Part shown: positions 26,777 through 39,062 of the stretch, one piece after another
Position numbering within the stretch: position 1 is the first letter of the stretch
Layout of the letters: each line of letters opens with the position of its first letter
Assembly (NCBI GenBank): GCA_028583405.1
Contig: JAPTMU010000063.1
Location: 558,001 to 622,000 of the forward strand
Direction: 5' to 3'
Length of the DNA: 64,000 bases
Origin: Pogonophryne albipinna
Taxonomy: Eukaryota > Chordata > Actinopteri > Perciformes > Artedidraconidae
Notes under the pieces: generated by a model
Database searches by the model: none
What the model was told of the DNA's origin: nothing
Seen by the model: the letters and a program-made list of their open reading frames with translations, nothing else
Made by a program: the position numbers and the translations under genes

Positions 26777-28744
26777 AAACTGTTAAGCCCCAAGGTCCCC
26801 GTCGGCGGGTACTTTTTTTTTTTTTTTCAAGACACTGTGTCTCAGGGGATCTTAATATTTAAGAAACTATTAATGTGTTATACCAGATTAACGGGAATAA
26901 TCTCAGCTAATTGACGATACAAACAATGTTTACCAAAACAAAACACAAGTCTCATAAGAAGCATCTAAATGACCCCCGAGCGAAAAATGCTAACGCACTT
27001 TGGCACAGAACTCAAGATAAAAGATACCCTTATTACTTATCGTAGCTGCACATACAAGATATCCGATTAAAGCTGAGGTTCCACAGATTATTCAGGTATA
27101 TATATCATCACTGAGTGATCCGAACTCTTGACAGGGGAAGCAAACACATACATCACAACACGTACCTTTACGGAGCTTTTACTGGAGATCGTCTCACCGT
27201 AGCTGTCAATCTGATCAAAAGACGTGTTCAATGGCATTAAAACGAGAAAAAACGCGGCTGAATTGGTTAATCCATAGGTTGATAATGTTTCTGGGTAATA
27301 TTTGTTTTTATTTATTATCCATAATTCAATTTTTATATAAAAAGAGTAAAAGTTAGCTGCTAATGGTAGCCACCAGTTATCGCAGCTTCCGGTTTTGGCT
27401 ATGCGTCAGTCTCTCACACACACACACACACACACATTACCAAATAAGAAGTATGTGGGAGTTCCCCTCGATTCCATTGGCTCTGACGGTTAGAAATAGA
27501 TGTCAATCAGCAAAATCGAGCAAGGGGGCCCAGAGATATGGAAAATCCACCCAAATGACCCCAGAAGTGGGTTTTTTTTGCTAAATCTCTCTAAAAACGT
27601 CAAATTTCACTTGTTTTGCATCAATCTTGATACAGGGTACTTATTATATGTTGTAGTTTGGATTCCTAAAGCTTTTAGTCTACCATCCCATCATTCAAGG
27701 GTGGTTTTCACTATAAGTAATTTTTCTTTTTTGGACGGACACAATCATTTACATTTTTTTACTGTGTTCAATCTGAATTTACTTTAAAATAAAAACATCT
27801 ATATTGATTCTGACACTTCTACATCCAACTCACAGATGTAACCTTGCTTTGAGAAAAAAGATTATTAATTTAACCCTTTTAGAAGATATGGTAATTTGTT
27901 CTGGGAATGTCATTTTCGAGCCTGAGACCTGAAAAACAGGCTCGGGGCTTAAGGAGTGGTTATTTTACTTAGATCTACGGTCTGATTACTTTTTTCTTGA
28001 TAACAATTTTGCAATGTGTGAAAAGCAGAACTTTAAACAGGACTGTTTAGTGTGACAGCAGCTCATCCATCAGCCGCGGGACGAAGAGAGCTCGGTAAAT
28101 ACCTTCCAAAACACTTCACTGGAGCAATGAGCTTAACAAAGATGTCAATTTATTTTATTGATTCGCTTTACATCGCTATCCGTGAAACTACAGAAACAAG
28201 AGCCCGTCAGTCTCGTGGTGGATTTATGGCTGCATGATAATCAGACACACACATGCAGGAAAATTGTTTTCATTCCCGTCACTTAACCACCCGGTGTGTA
28301 ATGTCTTCACTCACACACACGCCAAATGATTTACGAGGCTGCGGCTCAGTACATCGCTATTCATATCTTCTTTGCTGTTGATAAAGATTGTATTTGTTGA
28401 TGGAGTGTTTCTTGATTGGACTCACAAGGGAAACCTGATCAATCAACACAAAGACAAGGCTTATATTAGATGGAACATTGGAAGCAATATAATTAATTTA
28501 ACCACAGAAAGATGCTTTTAAAACCCTTTACATTTTAAAAGACTGTATAAAAGTGATTTTTTTTGCAATGGGACTGCTATGCCAGTGAGCTTTTGCTTAC
28601 AACATTGTGAAAAGAGGCGAGCATGACTTGATTACTTTCACATTGCTTTCTCTAAATTTGATTTTAACATTCATTTTCATTAATGTAAGAGTTAAGAGTT
28701 GCGGGAATAATGTTCATCTTAATGTTAGCATTCTAATATTAGCT
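26777..28744. other. Gene-free sequence
   Basis: No exon is recognised. A short (CA)n lies at about 27,416-27,436. Bases of about 27,480-27,960 are AT-rich with no visible ends, and 'cctgagacctgaaaaacagg' at about 27,921 forms a weak hairpin. Confidence 0.4.
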
Positions 28745-28944
28745 TATTAGGCTGTGGCGCAGTGGACTGGTGCGTTGGTGTTCGGATCAGGGGGTCACAG
28801 GTTCAAACCCCACTGCAGTCAGTATGTCGTTGTGTCCCTGAGACACTTCACCTCAAATTGCTCCTGTGGGGATTGTCCACAGTATTGAGTATGTAAGTCG
28901 CTTTGGATAAAAGTGTCTAACAAGTAACATGTAATATTAGGCTG
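28745..28944 (+). mobile_element. tRNA-derived SINE with 10-bp target duplication
   Basis: A pol III A box (TGGCGCAGTGG, about 28,755) and B box (GGTTCAAACCC, about 28,800) are followed by a body and the tail 'gtcgctttggataaaagtgt', which I recall as a common fish SINE tail. The 10-bp word TATTAGGCTG lies on both sides (28,745-28,754 and 28,935-28,944), as expected for LINE-mediated insertion. It is not a functional tRNA gene. Confidence 0.85.
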
Positions 28945-30630
28945 ATGGGAATGTTACTGGGTTTGTATGACTCATGGTTTATAATAATGAAGAGGTAATG
29001 GACATACAGTGACAGTTGGCCAACTTTATAATCCCTGAACGTCAACAAGTGCTTCGGTCCCAGCTGTGTGCGTCACTTTTTAGTGTCTGGTGTCTGTTAT
29101 GTTTTGAGCTTCTTGCAGCGTTTCGTTCATGCAGCACTTTCAGAAAGCGATGTGCATGTGTCATCAAGTTGGTGAATGTTTTCTAAATGCTGCATGTGTT
29201 GTCAAGTTGGTGAAGATGTTTCCTCATTTGCATGTGTTTTGGTACATTTGTGTTTGTATATTTGCATCATTGCTGAAGCTGCAGCATGTCTCTTCTAATA
29301 GAAATGTTTTGTGCCGTTGTAGCACATTTGAACCTGTTGGCCACAAATTGCTTTAATCTCTGCGTTCACTCCCGCACAACAACTGTGACACACTGACAAA
29401 AAAAAGAATAACACCAGGGCTTAGTATTTATTCCTGGAAGTCCATTTACAAAGCCAGGCCATTTAACCCTGCGAGCATTAGCATGAAAAACAATCTCTCC
29501 AAGTGAGGTCCATCTGCCTGTTGGACGGCTAACAAGAATCTGGCCGACAACATTCGGGGCTGTGACACAGCAGATTTACACAATCCACACAAGTCCCCTA
29601 ATCCAACCGAACATGCTCCAAAGCTGCTTAATATTTGAACCGAGCAGACGCAGCGTGAATTTGAAGCATTGAGCACCTCGTGTTGCTCGTGGTGAAACCT
29701 GCTGATGTCAGTTTTTTAAACAGGATAGAGAATAAATGCTTGAACTCTGATATGAAAAGTGTTGAGAGCACCAAAAATAGAGTGGAAGAAAAGTCACTAA
29801 AGTTGATCCTCGCTGACATCCCTTCCCACATCCTCCCAACGGTCTATATGTGCTACATTATCTTTGGGAATACAGTGTATCCCTTAACATCGAATACTCT
29901 TTTTCATACTGTGTAAAATCTTTGTAACCGTTACACATTTCATCAACACTTTTGTACGTTCCTGCTCAAATTGCATCTTCTTAAAAAGGGGCCCAATTCA
30001 GCTATTTGGGGTTTTCAATTGTTCTATAGGTTTGTGTGCATGTTAATGGTCTCACAAATTATGTATCACTTGTATATAGACTCTTATGGCACTACTTCTA
30101 TTCTATTTGATTGTATTTACTTGCACTATTTTATCTGTTTTATTGTGTTGCACTGTTGGAGGAGCCTGGGACCTAAGATTTTCATACACATAACTGTTAG
30201 GGAATAATTTGCTTAGGTATTCAACCTTTGACACAGTTCATAATTTTCTCCTCTCACTGTCTCCTTTCCCATGGCATAGGTCTACGGCCTTGGGTATTGC
30301 TGCTATCTCTCTTTAGGAGGGGCAGCTTGGGCACATTGTTGTTGCCAGTCTATGACAGTTCAGGTTCCCTGGCGCACATTCTTTCCTATGGACGACAGCT
30401 CTAGTTAGATTCAGGGTCCATAATTGTTTAGTCTCACTGATAAAGAATGTTGATTATTACACTCCGAACTAGTTAAAACCTCGAGCTGCAGAAGAGTTCT
30501 TCAGAATTGGTTCGGCAACCGCTGTGTCAACTCGTGACACACCACCTGTCTTGTCAATTCTCCGGCCATAACTCCAAATAAACCATCAGTGTTTGCCATC
30601 AAAGCTCCAGCTCTCCTCGTGTCTCTTTGA
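28945..30630. other. Gene-free sequence left of the tandem duplication
   Basis: No exon is recognised. A degenerate TTAA-type fragment ('aaaaaggggcccaattcag') lies at about 29,982. This stretch ends at the left breakpoint of the CYP4 duplication. Confidence 0.4.
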
Positions 30631-31520
30631 GTCCTGACTCTCCATTGCTACAGAAGTTTCCCCCACAATAACTACACTGTAGCTATATACGAATGACAAT
30701 AAAAGACTTGAATCTTGCAAAGGCTAAAATCCCTGTGTTCCCTCCAAAGGGAGTTTCTCTCCCACACACTCCCAAATGACAAAGCTATAGACATGTTCGG
30801 GATATTCAAGCCTCTCGATTAACCACAAAGCGTTGTTCAGAACAAAAAGCTTTCTTTGCAAATTAAGTAAATGTTTTGAGAAGTTATTCAGAGTTGCCTG
30901 ATTTGTGCTGACTATAAATGTGATGATCTCATCGCTGCGTCCCTGCTCGGGTTATTCCAATGTAAGCACTTGGAGACATTTAAATCTCTGCTTAAAATGG
31001 ATTAACAACTTTTTCTGTCAAATTTCCTGTCCATGGCGCTGTTGGATTTCAAAGTAAGGGCAGGGCTAATTCGGAGGAGCTTGAACACTGTGTTTGATTT
31101 CCAACACAACCTCAGGCTTTGATTTTTGTTTTTGATTATCGTTTAAAAGTCTGCATTAAAAGTTGTAGTAAGGATCTGGCAGCAAATCAAGGCTAACTTT
31201 ATGAGAATTCTTTTAATCAAGCTAATTCGAATTTCTGTCCATTCCCAGCAGGGCAAACTTGTTCTAAAATGATGCAGGTCATAACATTAATGGTGGGGAA
31301 CAAAATCATATCAGCTCTCATACATTGTTCTCCCTATACTTTCACAGCCAGCACATCCGTGTGAGTGTATTAAGTTACAGCAGTACGCAACAACGCTCCT
31401 TTGATGTTAATTAGCACAGGGCACAATATGGATAGGGGGGGGGTGAGATCAATAACGTCTACAAATGGGAAACCAGCTTCAAAGACAATTTCTGTCTGCT
31501 TTGAGTCCTGTGTCAAATCA

Positions 31521-31645
31521 CCAGTTTTTTTAGTAAAGTTTAAGTTGACATTAAGTTCCTTCTTTCGGGTGTAAAACCTTTGACAAAGGTTTTACACCCG
31601 AAAAGAAAGAACTTAATGTCAACTTAAACTTTACTAAAAAACTGG
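31521..31645. repeat. 125-bp near-perfect hairpin upstream of CYP4 copy 1
   Basis: The left arm starts 'ccagttttt' and the right arm ends 'aaaaactgg'. The centre is 'aaacctttgacaaaggttt'. Arms of about 60 bp pair almost perfectly across a loop of about 3 bases. The same hairpin lies at 55,115-55,238, so it predates the duplication. It is about 1 kb upstream of the copy 1 start codon. Confidence 0.9.
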
Positions 31646-31862
31646 AGCCTCATTCGGCTGTGAGTGTGACTACACTACTACCTGCAGGTCCGCTGCAACT
31701 CTGACTACTTTTAAAATCCAGACAAAAGACTTTTCTTTTTGCCGCTGCTTTTAATTGAACTATTCACATCTTAAACTGCACTGTAACTTTTATCCATGTA
31801 GTTTTTCTTTTAATGTTTCTTTTATTATCTTTTCTTTTTAATGACTGATTTTAAATGCCATT

Positions 31863-32069
31863 TTAGCCAGCCCGGCTAAAATAACTGGATGGCCTACCTG
31901 CCTGTCAGCCTTCCATCTGTGCACAAACTTATCTCGTGCTCTCATTGGTCATGTGCGCGTTCATGTGTGTTGGAGGGGCTCTGTAAGGAAGTGGCAGATT
32001 TTCTCCGGTTGTGTATTTTCAAATTCTAGCGCACTCGAGCTGGTTTCTCCAAAATTACCTACCCCACCT
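31863..32069. mobile_element. About 205-bp insertion private to unit 1
   Basis: Unit 2 reads straight from 'aaatgccattt' to 'taatgtct' at about 55,446-55,463. Unit 1 has about 205 extra bases between the same words, beginning 'agccagcccggctaaaata' and ending 'ttacctaccccacct'. No coding content is present; the family was not identified. Confidence 0.65.
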
Positions 32070-32264
32070 TTAATGTCTTTCATTTTTTGTAAAGCACTTT
32101 GAATTGCCTTGTCTTGAAAGGTGCTATATAAATAAACTTGCCTTACAGACGGAGCGTGAATAGTGTTCGGGCCACATTATCCACCCACATTCCGGTGGTT
32201 GCATCACACACACTCACACACACAAAACTGTGTTGTGTGAATCACTGTTCATCATCAAGGAACT

Positions 32265-32664
32265 CGCTGATATGCAGAGTGAAACAGGTAGGACCCAAAC
32301 GCAGATAGCACTTGATAACACCTTTATTTCAAGGACTTAATTATACTTGGACAGACAAAACACTCTACGGTGAACTAGGTCACAAACAAAAGAAGCACCA
32401 ACACTGAACACAAGAGGAGACAAGACTAAATACAGGGAGGGGTAATCACAAGACGAGAAACAGCCGGGCAGGGGAGGAGAAACACAAGGGCCACAGGTGA
32501 ACACAATCAGATAACTAGACACACCAGGGAAACTAATGACAAGAGGAAAAACACAGGGAAAAGGACCAGACAATAACCCAGAGGAAAACATGACATGGAA
32601 AACAGCAAAAACACCCAAACCTACAAAACTATAACCGTGACATGAACTTAGGAGTGTGACACTC
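32265..32664 (-). mobile_element. About 395-bp retroelement-like insertion next to the CYP4 copy 1 start codon
   Basis: In unit 2 the leader reads 'catcaaggaactcgcaagc' straight into ATG. In unit 1 about 395 bp intervene between 'ggaactcgc' and 'actcgcaagc', so ACTCG(C) is duplicated on both sides. A 5-6 bp duplication suits an LTR-type insertion. On the minus strand the insert holds 'tgtcacggttatag' and an AATAAA-like 'gaaataaagg'. It could be a solo LTR or another short retroelement. It places foreign sequence 6-7 bases before the start codon. Confidence 0.65.
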
Positions 32665-33001
32665 GCAAGCATGGAGTCAACTGAGGGTTACGTGAAGTAT
32701 CAGCTGGGCTTACCCCACTTGATCGCGGTGCTCTGTGTTGTTGCCATTGTTTATAAGTTGACAATGTTGCTCGCCCAAAGAAGAGCTGCGATGCAAAGTA
32801 TGGAATTGTTTCCAGGACCACCGTCGCACTGGCTCTTTGGACATCTGAAGGAGGTAATGTGTATAATGACTGTGCAGTGACGCAGAAGCAAGTGCAAGAC
32901 GCAAGTAATAATAATAATGTATTAATAATAATAGAATCAGAAACTGGTTCATTGTCAAGTAGGGTTAGGGTTAGAACATGTTTCAAATGTGGGGATGACA
33001 C

Positions 33002-33556
33002 CAGGGCCGGTTCTGACCAATTTGCTGGCAAGATTTTTGCTGGTTCATTTATATCTTATTTTACCAGTTAACATTTATTTGTCTATATTTTTTAATCTCT
33101 CCAGTTTTAACGGATATTGTTGGTTTACTGTCCTATAGTATACATTGGAATGATTTCAAACCTGTTTTTATTCATCCTAATAATTATAAAGGAGTGCCTT
33201 GGAAATATTTGTTTACATAAATTGTGATAAAACCGTTTGAGACACACTGAGATAACTTGGACGAAAGTGAACTATCTAAACATTCAGTCCTTTACCTCAC
33301 TGAGCCTCTCAGGGCAAATGGAAAATGTAACCGGGGTGAAAAGGGTGTTATCTTTACTTAATTATGAATGTGAACAGTTGTATCGACAGCTTTCACAATG
33401 TGCGGCTGACTGCTGGAAAGTGGTTTTACTTAAATGTATTTATTTCGTCCATTGTGTTTACCTGCTAATGCAGGTGGGGCCGTCCAGTTATACAAGAGGT
33501 AGATAATAGATGTACTTTATTTTAATGAGCCACATGCATGATGCACCAACATAATT
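33002..33556. mobile_element. Left end of an old hAT element in CYP4 copy 1 intron 1
   Basis: CAGGGCCGG at 33,002, preceded by 'gatgacac', begins a stretch shared with 56,018-56,652 in unit 2. It holds the words 'aaaccgtttgagacacactg' and 'cattcagtcctttacctca'. The first recurs as a relative at about 36,465. The rest of the element is missing, cut off by a later insertion at about 33,557. Confidence 0.65.
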
Positions 33557-33585
33557 GGATAACACTTTATTTTGATAGTCCATAG

Positions 33586-34892
33586 TTAAAAAGCAACTTG
33601 CAGGTTTTAAAAAAAAAATAGATTTATGCTTAACCTTGCCTGAAAATTACAATTAAAAAAGTTAATGCAGGATTTGATATGTTTTACAAGACATAAGGGC
33701 AGGAATTCAGAGGGAAAGGAGCTGTTTTGAGCTCTGCTACTAAAAACTGCTTTTTTTTTAACGTCAAACGTGTCATATTACGTCACATTGGGGAGCAACT
33801 TTCTCGGATTCGTTCTCTGCCCAATCCGCGGTAGTATTTTGTAGTTGGTTTGAGCGGTTGTGATTTAGTGAGCTGGTATTTTTTCGGTAATTTTACATTG
33901 CATTTCACCATTTGTAATCATGGTGAGCTGGAGTTTGTGCAGGTTGCTGTGGTAAGCTGTGATCCACTCGAATAAATCATTAAAACCAGCTATTGTTGCC
34001 CGACTTATCACTGAATATCGTTCCTAATGTGATACCACAGCTGAAGACTTCTCCACGCTGCTTTCAAACTGTGAGTAAACAACGTACGCTTCACTTGGAG
34101 GCTGTCTGAAGGTGTACACAGGTCTCAGATGGACTTGGTATTACATTAAGAACGATATTCAGTAATAAGTCTGGCAACAATAGCTGGTTTAAATGATTTA
34201 TTGGAGTTCGCAATGTTTTGAACAGACATCCCCATGTCAACTCGTTTTTCTTTTTGTAGTCCTCTCTGTTCGCGTCCGGATATCGCCATCGTAACCACAA
34301 CCTCACACACTGATACTGAATGTGCATCAACGTCTTCCTACCGAGCCAAATATACCAAAAGATGTATGTAAACGACAGAAGAAGCGATCAAAATGTGTAT
34401 TTCAGTCGAAGGCCACGCCCCCCACCTCTGTAAACCAGTTGATCGGGAAACCAGTTAATCCGGAACACCGGTCACTTACCAAGACGGCTGCCCTGTTCTC
34501 CACTGGTTCTCCTCACACCACAGCTCAATTTCTCGCCGATGGCCGTTATTTCTTCTAATCCTTGGCTGCTCCTGGTCTCTTGGACGCCTAGCAGGCTCAT
34601 AATTATAATCGTATGCATTCGAATATATATTTTCAACCTCTTCTGTGTCAAAACTAGCATTGTGATCCATGTTTATTCATACGTTAGACCGGCCGCTCTC
34701 CCCCATGTTACGTCACACGCGGGAGGTCACGTGGGGAGGCTTTTTTTATGCGGAAGTAAAAATGTCTTACAAAAATGACGCCAGATGTCACTGTAGTGTA
34801 TATTTCTGTATATTTTTTTGAAAATCTAGTGTATACATCATTTTCCTACACATTCATTCACTGGTGTGTCTAACCTGCAAGTTGCTCTTTAA
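33586..34892. mobile_element. TTAA-flanked nested element, 1299 bp
   Basis: TTAA at 33,586-33,589 and 34,889-34,892 bracket terminal inverted repeats AAAGCAACTTGCAGGTT and, on the reverse complement of the right end, AGAGCAACTTGCAGGTT. Unit 2 has the uninterrupted site. Inside, about 33,960-34,035 and 34,138-34,210 are inverted copies of each other. There is no recognisable transposase frame, so it is a non-autonomous Kolobok or piggyBac-type element. Confidence 0.8.
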
Positions 34893-35038
34893 CACTCTAT
34901 AAGTCATCAGTTGACATTTAGTAGCATGTCAACAGTGCATCAGTTGACATGTATCAGTTGACATTCAACAGCACCGTTCAAACCGACAAGTAACATGTTT
35001 TTTGCAACAGCGTATTAACCAATATTCAACCTTACTAT

Positions 35039-35446
35039 CTGTAGATTGTGTCAACATCTTCAAAATTGACAATCAACTACTCAAAATCAATCTGTCAGTT
35101 GAAAGTCAACAGGATCATGTTGACTATCTGTTGATAAACTGTTGAGAGTGAAGATGTCAACTAAAGATTACATTAACCATTAGTTGACGATCAACAGATA
35201 GTCAAGTAAACTCTAAAGTTGCTTATCTGTTGATCATCAACTAATGCTTAATGTACAGTAATAGTCAAGTAAACTCTATAGTTGCTTATCTGTTGATCAT
35301 CAACTAATGCTTAATGTAATCTTTAGTTGACATCTTGACTCTCAACAGATTATCAACAGATAGTCGACATGATCCTGTTGACTTTCAACTGACAGATTGA
35401 TTTTGAGTAGTTGATTGTCAATCTTGATGATGTTGACACAATCTAC
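35039..35446. repeat. About 400-bp palindrome rich in GTTGAC/GTCAAC
   Basis: The left arm starts 'ctgtagattgtgtcaacat' and the right arm ends 'tgttgacacaatctacag'. The arms match over roughly 190 bp each. The centre holds two near-identical tandem copies of about 56 bp containing 'aaactct.tagttgcttatc' (about 35,200-35,320). It forms the core of the MITE at 33,557-35,448. Confidence 0.85.
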
Positions 35447-35996
35447 AGCAGTGGTCGCCAACCAGTCGATCGCGAGTGTGGTGCGGGTAGATCGCGGACC
35501 ATTTTATAAAAAAAAGAAGTAACAAAAGAAATAAAAACCATAATAATAATGTTTGAAAAATACGTTTTTAGATGTAAACCTATCATCCACCACCCCGTTA
35601 GCAGGTGCCACTTGATTGACGTATATTTGAGACCCCTCAATAATATAATACATTAACCATGCTTTACGTGAACCTCATCATGACACAAGAGAGGACGGCA
35701 GGACTGCAATTTCCCGTGTGCAGTGAATGCAACAGAGGCAAGTCACCAGACCAATCGGCGAGTTGTATGGAAATACACGTGTGCTTGTGTCATTCAAGCT
35801 CGGCTCTGTGTGTGTGTGGCAATAGCGCATTTAGTGTGATAGAGAGAGGGAGAGAGAGGGACTGGTGCTAGCGGGGACCGTCATGTTAGCATCTGGTTAG
35901 CTAGCTGCACTAACGGACATAAGGAGCTGTTTCTACAACAAGCTGGAGGAGAGTCCTCCCCTGTCAGACTGAGGGGCTCAGGTGAGCTAAAGGACT

Positions 35997-36744
35997 CAGT
36001 GGCGGCGCCAGAGATTTTCTCTAGGGGGTGCTGTGGGGTAGCTTGACGTTTCATAGAGGGTGCTCAACATTAAGGGTTTCCCATTAATGCACCAGCGCTA
36101 CAGTTGCATTTTCTACTGCAACACTCTCCACACGCACACAGTGTACCCGCGACTGTTACAATGAAGGCTCGATAATCAGCTCACGGCATATAGGTGTAAT
36201 CAGGGGTAAAGTGCTATTTTTACAAGTGGGGAGTGGATCTCACCTCCTATAGGAGGGTCCTCACCTCCTCTAGTAGGTTCCGGGGGCATGCTCCCCCGGG
36301 AAGATTTTTTTTTAAATATTGAAGTTAAAAGCATCAATCTGGTGCACTTGGAGAGCCACATTAAGAGATCTATGGATACATCTCTCAACACCCATGAAAC
36401 AGAACTATAAACATATTTTCTATTTCTTTATAGATATTTTACAAATCACTCTCCTTTTAAAACAAACCGTTTGAGACCCACTGAGATAACTAGACTAACG
36501 TGAACTATCTAAACACTGAGAGAGTCCTTTACTTCACCTGAGCTGAGGCTATCTGAGACTCTCAGTCTGACAGGAGAGAGTTCTCCCTCCACCTTGTTGT
36601 TGAAAAAGCTCCTTATATCCGTTAGCTTGGCTAGTTAGCACCAGATGCTAACCACAACGATCTCCGGTAGATAGTAGATACCCACCGGTGCGCGAGCTCT
36701 CTCGCTCGCTCGCTCACTCGCGCACGCACACAAAATGGCTCGTG

Positions 36745-36824
<80 letters not shown>

Positions 36825-37318
36825 AAGAGCTTGAATGAAACACAGAGACCCAGAAGTAAGCTACTTGTACTCACGAAGCATATTATGTGCAGAATCCCTC
36901 TCGCTTTCAGGTGGTTTTGATTGAGTATCCACACGTGGACGTTTAAGGACTAAAAAACGATCAATTTTTCACTTTGCTGTTAGCAAATAATTTGGCGCTC
37001 TAGCTAACAGGAAGTCACTCAAGTGTCACAAAGTAATTTAGCCAATGGATAAGTCAAAAATCTAATGGGTGCTGGCCATTGGCCTAATCATATCACCTGT
37101 GTTGGCTTTATGTTTTTGGTCAAACATTTGTTTGTTTCACATTTGCATTGATGTAATCAATAATTTTTCTAATTTAATACAAATAATAATAATAATTTTT
37201 TTTTAAAAACAAAAAAAAAACAAAAAAAAAACATTTTTCTTGGGGGTGCTTAGGGGGTGCTTTGGCAATCCTGGGGGGTGCTTCAGCACCCCCTAGCTCC
37301 CCCCTGGCGCCGCCCCTG
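35997..37318. mobile_element. Nested hAT with CAGTGGCGGCGCCAG ends
   Basis: The left end CAGTGGCGGCGCCAGAG and the reverse complement of the right end, CAGGGGCGGCGCCAGGG, form the terminal inverted repeat, and both continue to 'tagggggtgct'. Internal 36,205-36,365 matches part of the intron 11 hAT (42,763-42,920). No transposase frame is open. A clear 8-bp duplication is not visible. Confidence 0.7.
36746..36821. repeat. (CA)n microsatellite, about 76 bp
   Basis: A CA array inside the nested hAT. It produces artefact Cys-Val and Thr-His frames. Confidence 0.96.
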
Positions 37319-37392
37319 CTCTCTGAGTGTTTAGAACGGTTTTGTCACAAATTATTCAAAAGATTATTTCCGCGTAAAGGTATGGTTTAACC

Positions 37393-38542
37393 CAGTGGTT
37401 CTCAAACTTTTTTCAATCATGTACCCCCTTTGAAAAAAAAATTCAGCCAAGTACCCCATGATCAGCGCAAAAAACATTTGTTAAGGAAAAAATGCCTATA
37501 TAAAGAGGTACAGCGCTGCACCATCAGTGTCTGATTTATTAAAACAACAACATTGTAACTGAGAAACACTTTAATGCTACATTTCAAATGTTTACAATCC
37601 ATCACTAAACTCATGGAAAACCAATTTTAACATCATGCAATAACACTGAGACGACATTAGTTACATTGAACTATCTTTTTAATAAGTTGTACTGACAATG
37701 TAGAGAAACATGGGCTTGTGCTTCACTGAGGATCTTTGTCATTCTGACAGGGAGGCAACTGCAGTTATTACACTTCGCGTTTTGAAATATGTGTAACTCT
37801 GTTAATATAAAACCCACACTGCTCAAACTTCCTTACTTTTCCTAAAATTGGTATATTTATTTATATATTTTGGGGCGTGGGGAATGAAGAGAAAAATATA
37901 TATAAGCATGGGATTTTGACTCCTCATATAAACATGTGCATAATGCTGCGCTATACTTTGCGGCCACACGCCGTTGCCAAGCAACGCTTATTGTTTAGGT
38001 GTCCTTTGATAAGCAGGCAGTCATGTAATTAACTAGAACTAGCTAGATCTGATAGATTTGGACATAAACGTGAGTGAAGTATAACCGGACGCGAGAGAGG
38101 GATCAGAGATCAGATCAGCTGCTGCTGACAGAACACGCAGCTCTGCATGATCACAGCTCCGTCCGCTGTGACGGACCGTTGAGTGGAGCAAAATACACTA
38201 AGAGTTAGACCTAACACACTTAGCTAGTTTATCTATTCTGGAACTAGCTAAACTAGTTATAAATATATGTATTCTTTACTGTCGGTTCACTTATTACTGG
38301 TTCAACGAGCTGCACGAGACTGACGGGCTGTCGGGAGAGGAAAAGAGAGCACCCCATTTATTTTTCCCATTTTATTATCCAGAGTTTCTGTAAACCTTTG
38401 AATAAAGTAGTTCATCTACTATTAGCAGTTTGTTTAAATGCATTAATGTTTTTTTTCATTAACATAAAATAAATCTCACGTACCCCCTGCAGTACTCCAA
38501 CGTACCCCTAGGGGTCCGCGTACCCCCATTTGAGAACCACTG
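37393..38542. mobile_element. hAT-type element, CAGTGGTTCTCAA ends, 1150 bp
   Basis: The left end is CAGTGGTTCTCAAAC and the reverse complement of the right end is CAGTGGTTCTCAAATG, both followed by 'gtaccccc'-type sequence. No transposase is present. The flanks (gtttaacc and ttatagag) do not match, so one flank has probably been changed since insertion. Unit 2 lacks this element (58,387-58,400). Confidence 0.75.
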
Positions 38543-39062
38543 TTATAGAGCATCACAACTCAGGAGATAACGTTGTCCTCTTCAGGCTCCAGCATATTGG
38601 TTAAGCTTAACCTATGTTTTTATGTTTTTACTTTCAGTTTAAGCAGGATGGGTCAGACTTGAAAAAGATTCTGAAATGGGGACAGCAGTACCCTTATGCT
38701 TTCCCGATATGGTTTGGTCCCTTTGTTTGTTTCCTCAACATTCACCATCCAGACTATGTGAAAACTATATTGACATCTACAGGTGTGTGAGCCATTGTTT
38801 TATATCTTTACTGAAGTCATAAACCTTTACAATGAAGTCAAATTCATCTTTTGACAATTCTTTTTACTACGTCCTATCGACTCATATTGGTTTATTATCT
38901 GCATTTCAATAAACAAAGGTCAATGTAACATAATGTGTAATTGTTTGTTTTGTAACAGAGCCAAAAGATGATATGATATATACTTTTGCTAAGCCTTGGA
39001 TTGGTAAGATTGCTTTTACTTTCTCCTATCGCATATTTTGGCTTACTGCCCAGTATTTCCTG

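Larger units (their letters stand above)
33557..35448. mobile_element. MITE with 'taacactttattttgatagt' end and palindromic core, interrupted
   Basis: The left end 'ataacactttattttgatag' at about 33,559 matches the reverse complement of the right end kept in unit 2 (to 58,280). Here the element is split by a TTAA insertion (33,590-34,888) and cut at 35,448 by another hAT end. The family resembles common fish MITEs with this terminus. Confidence 0.7.
35449..37392. mobile_element. hAT fragment starting CAGTGGTCGCCAACC, host of a nested hAT
   Basis: The CAGTGGTCGCCAACCAGTCG end is typical of fish hAT elements, followed by 'gatcgcgagtg..gtagatcgcgg'. No right end with the same repeat is seen. 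Its body is split at 35,997 by another element and resumes at 37,319. A relative of the joined host sequence is seen on the other strand at about 36,465-36,560, which supports the nesting. Confidence 0.6.

Noticed and set aside
28750..28830. A tRNA gene
   Set aside because: A and B boxes are present, but the sequence lacks a proper cloverleaf, has a SINE body and tail, and has flanking target duplications.
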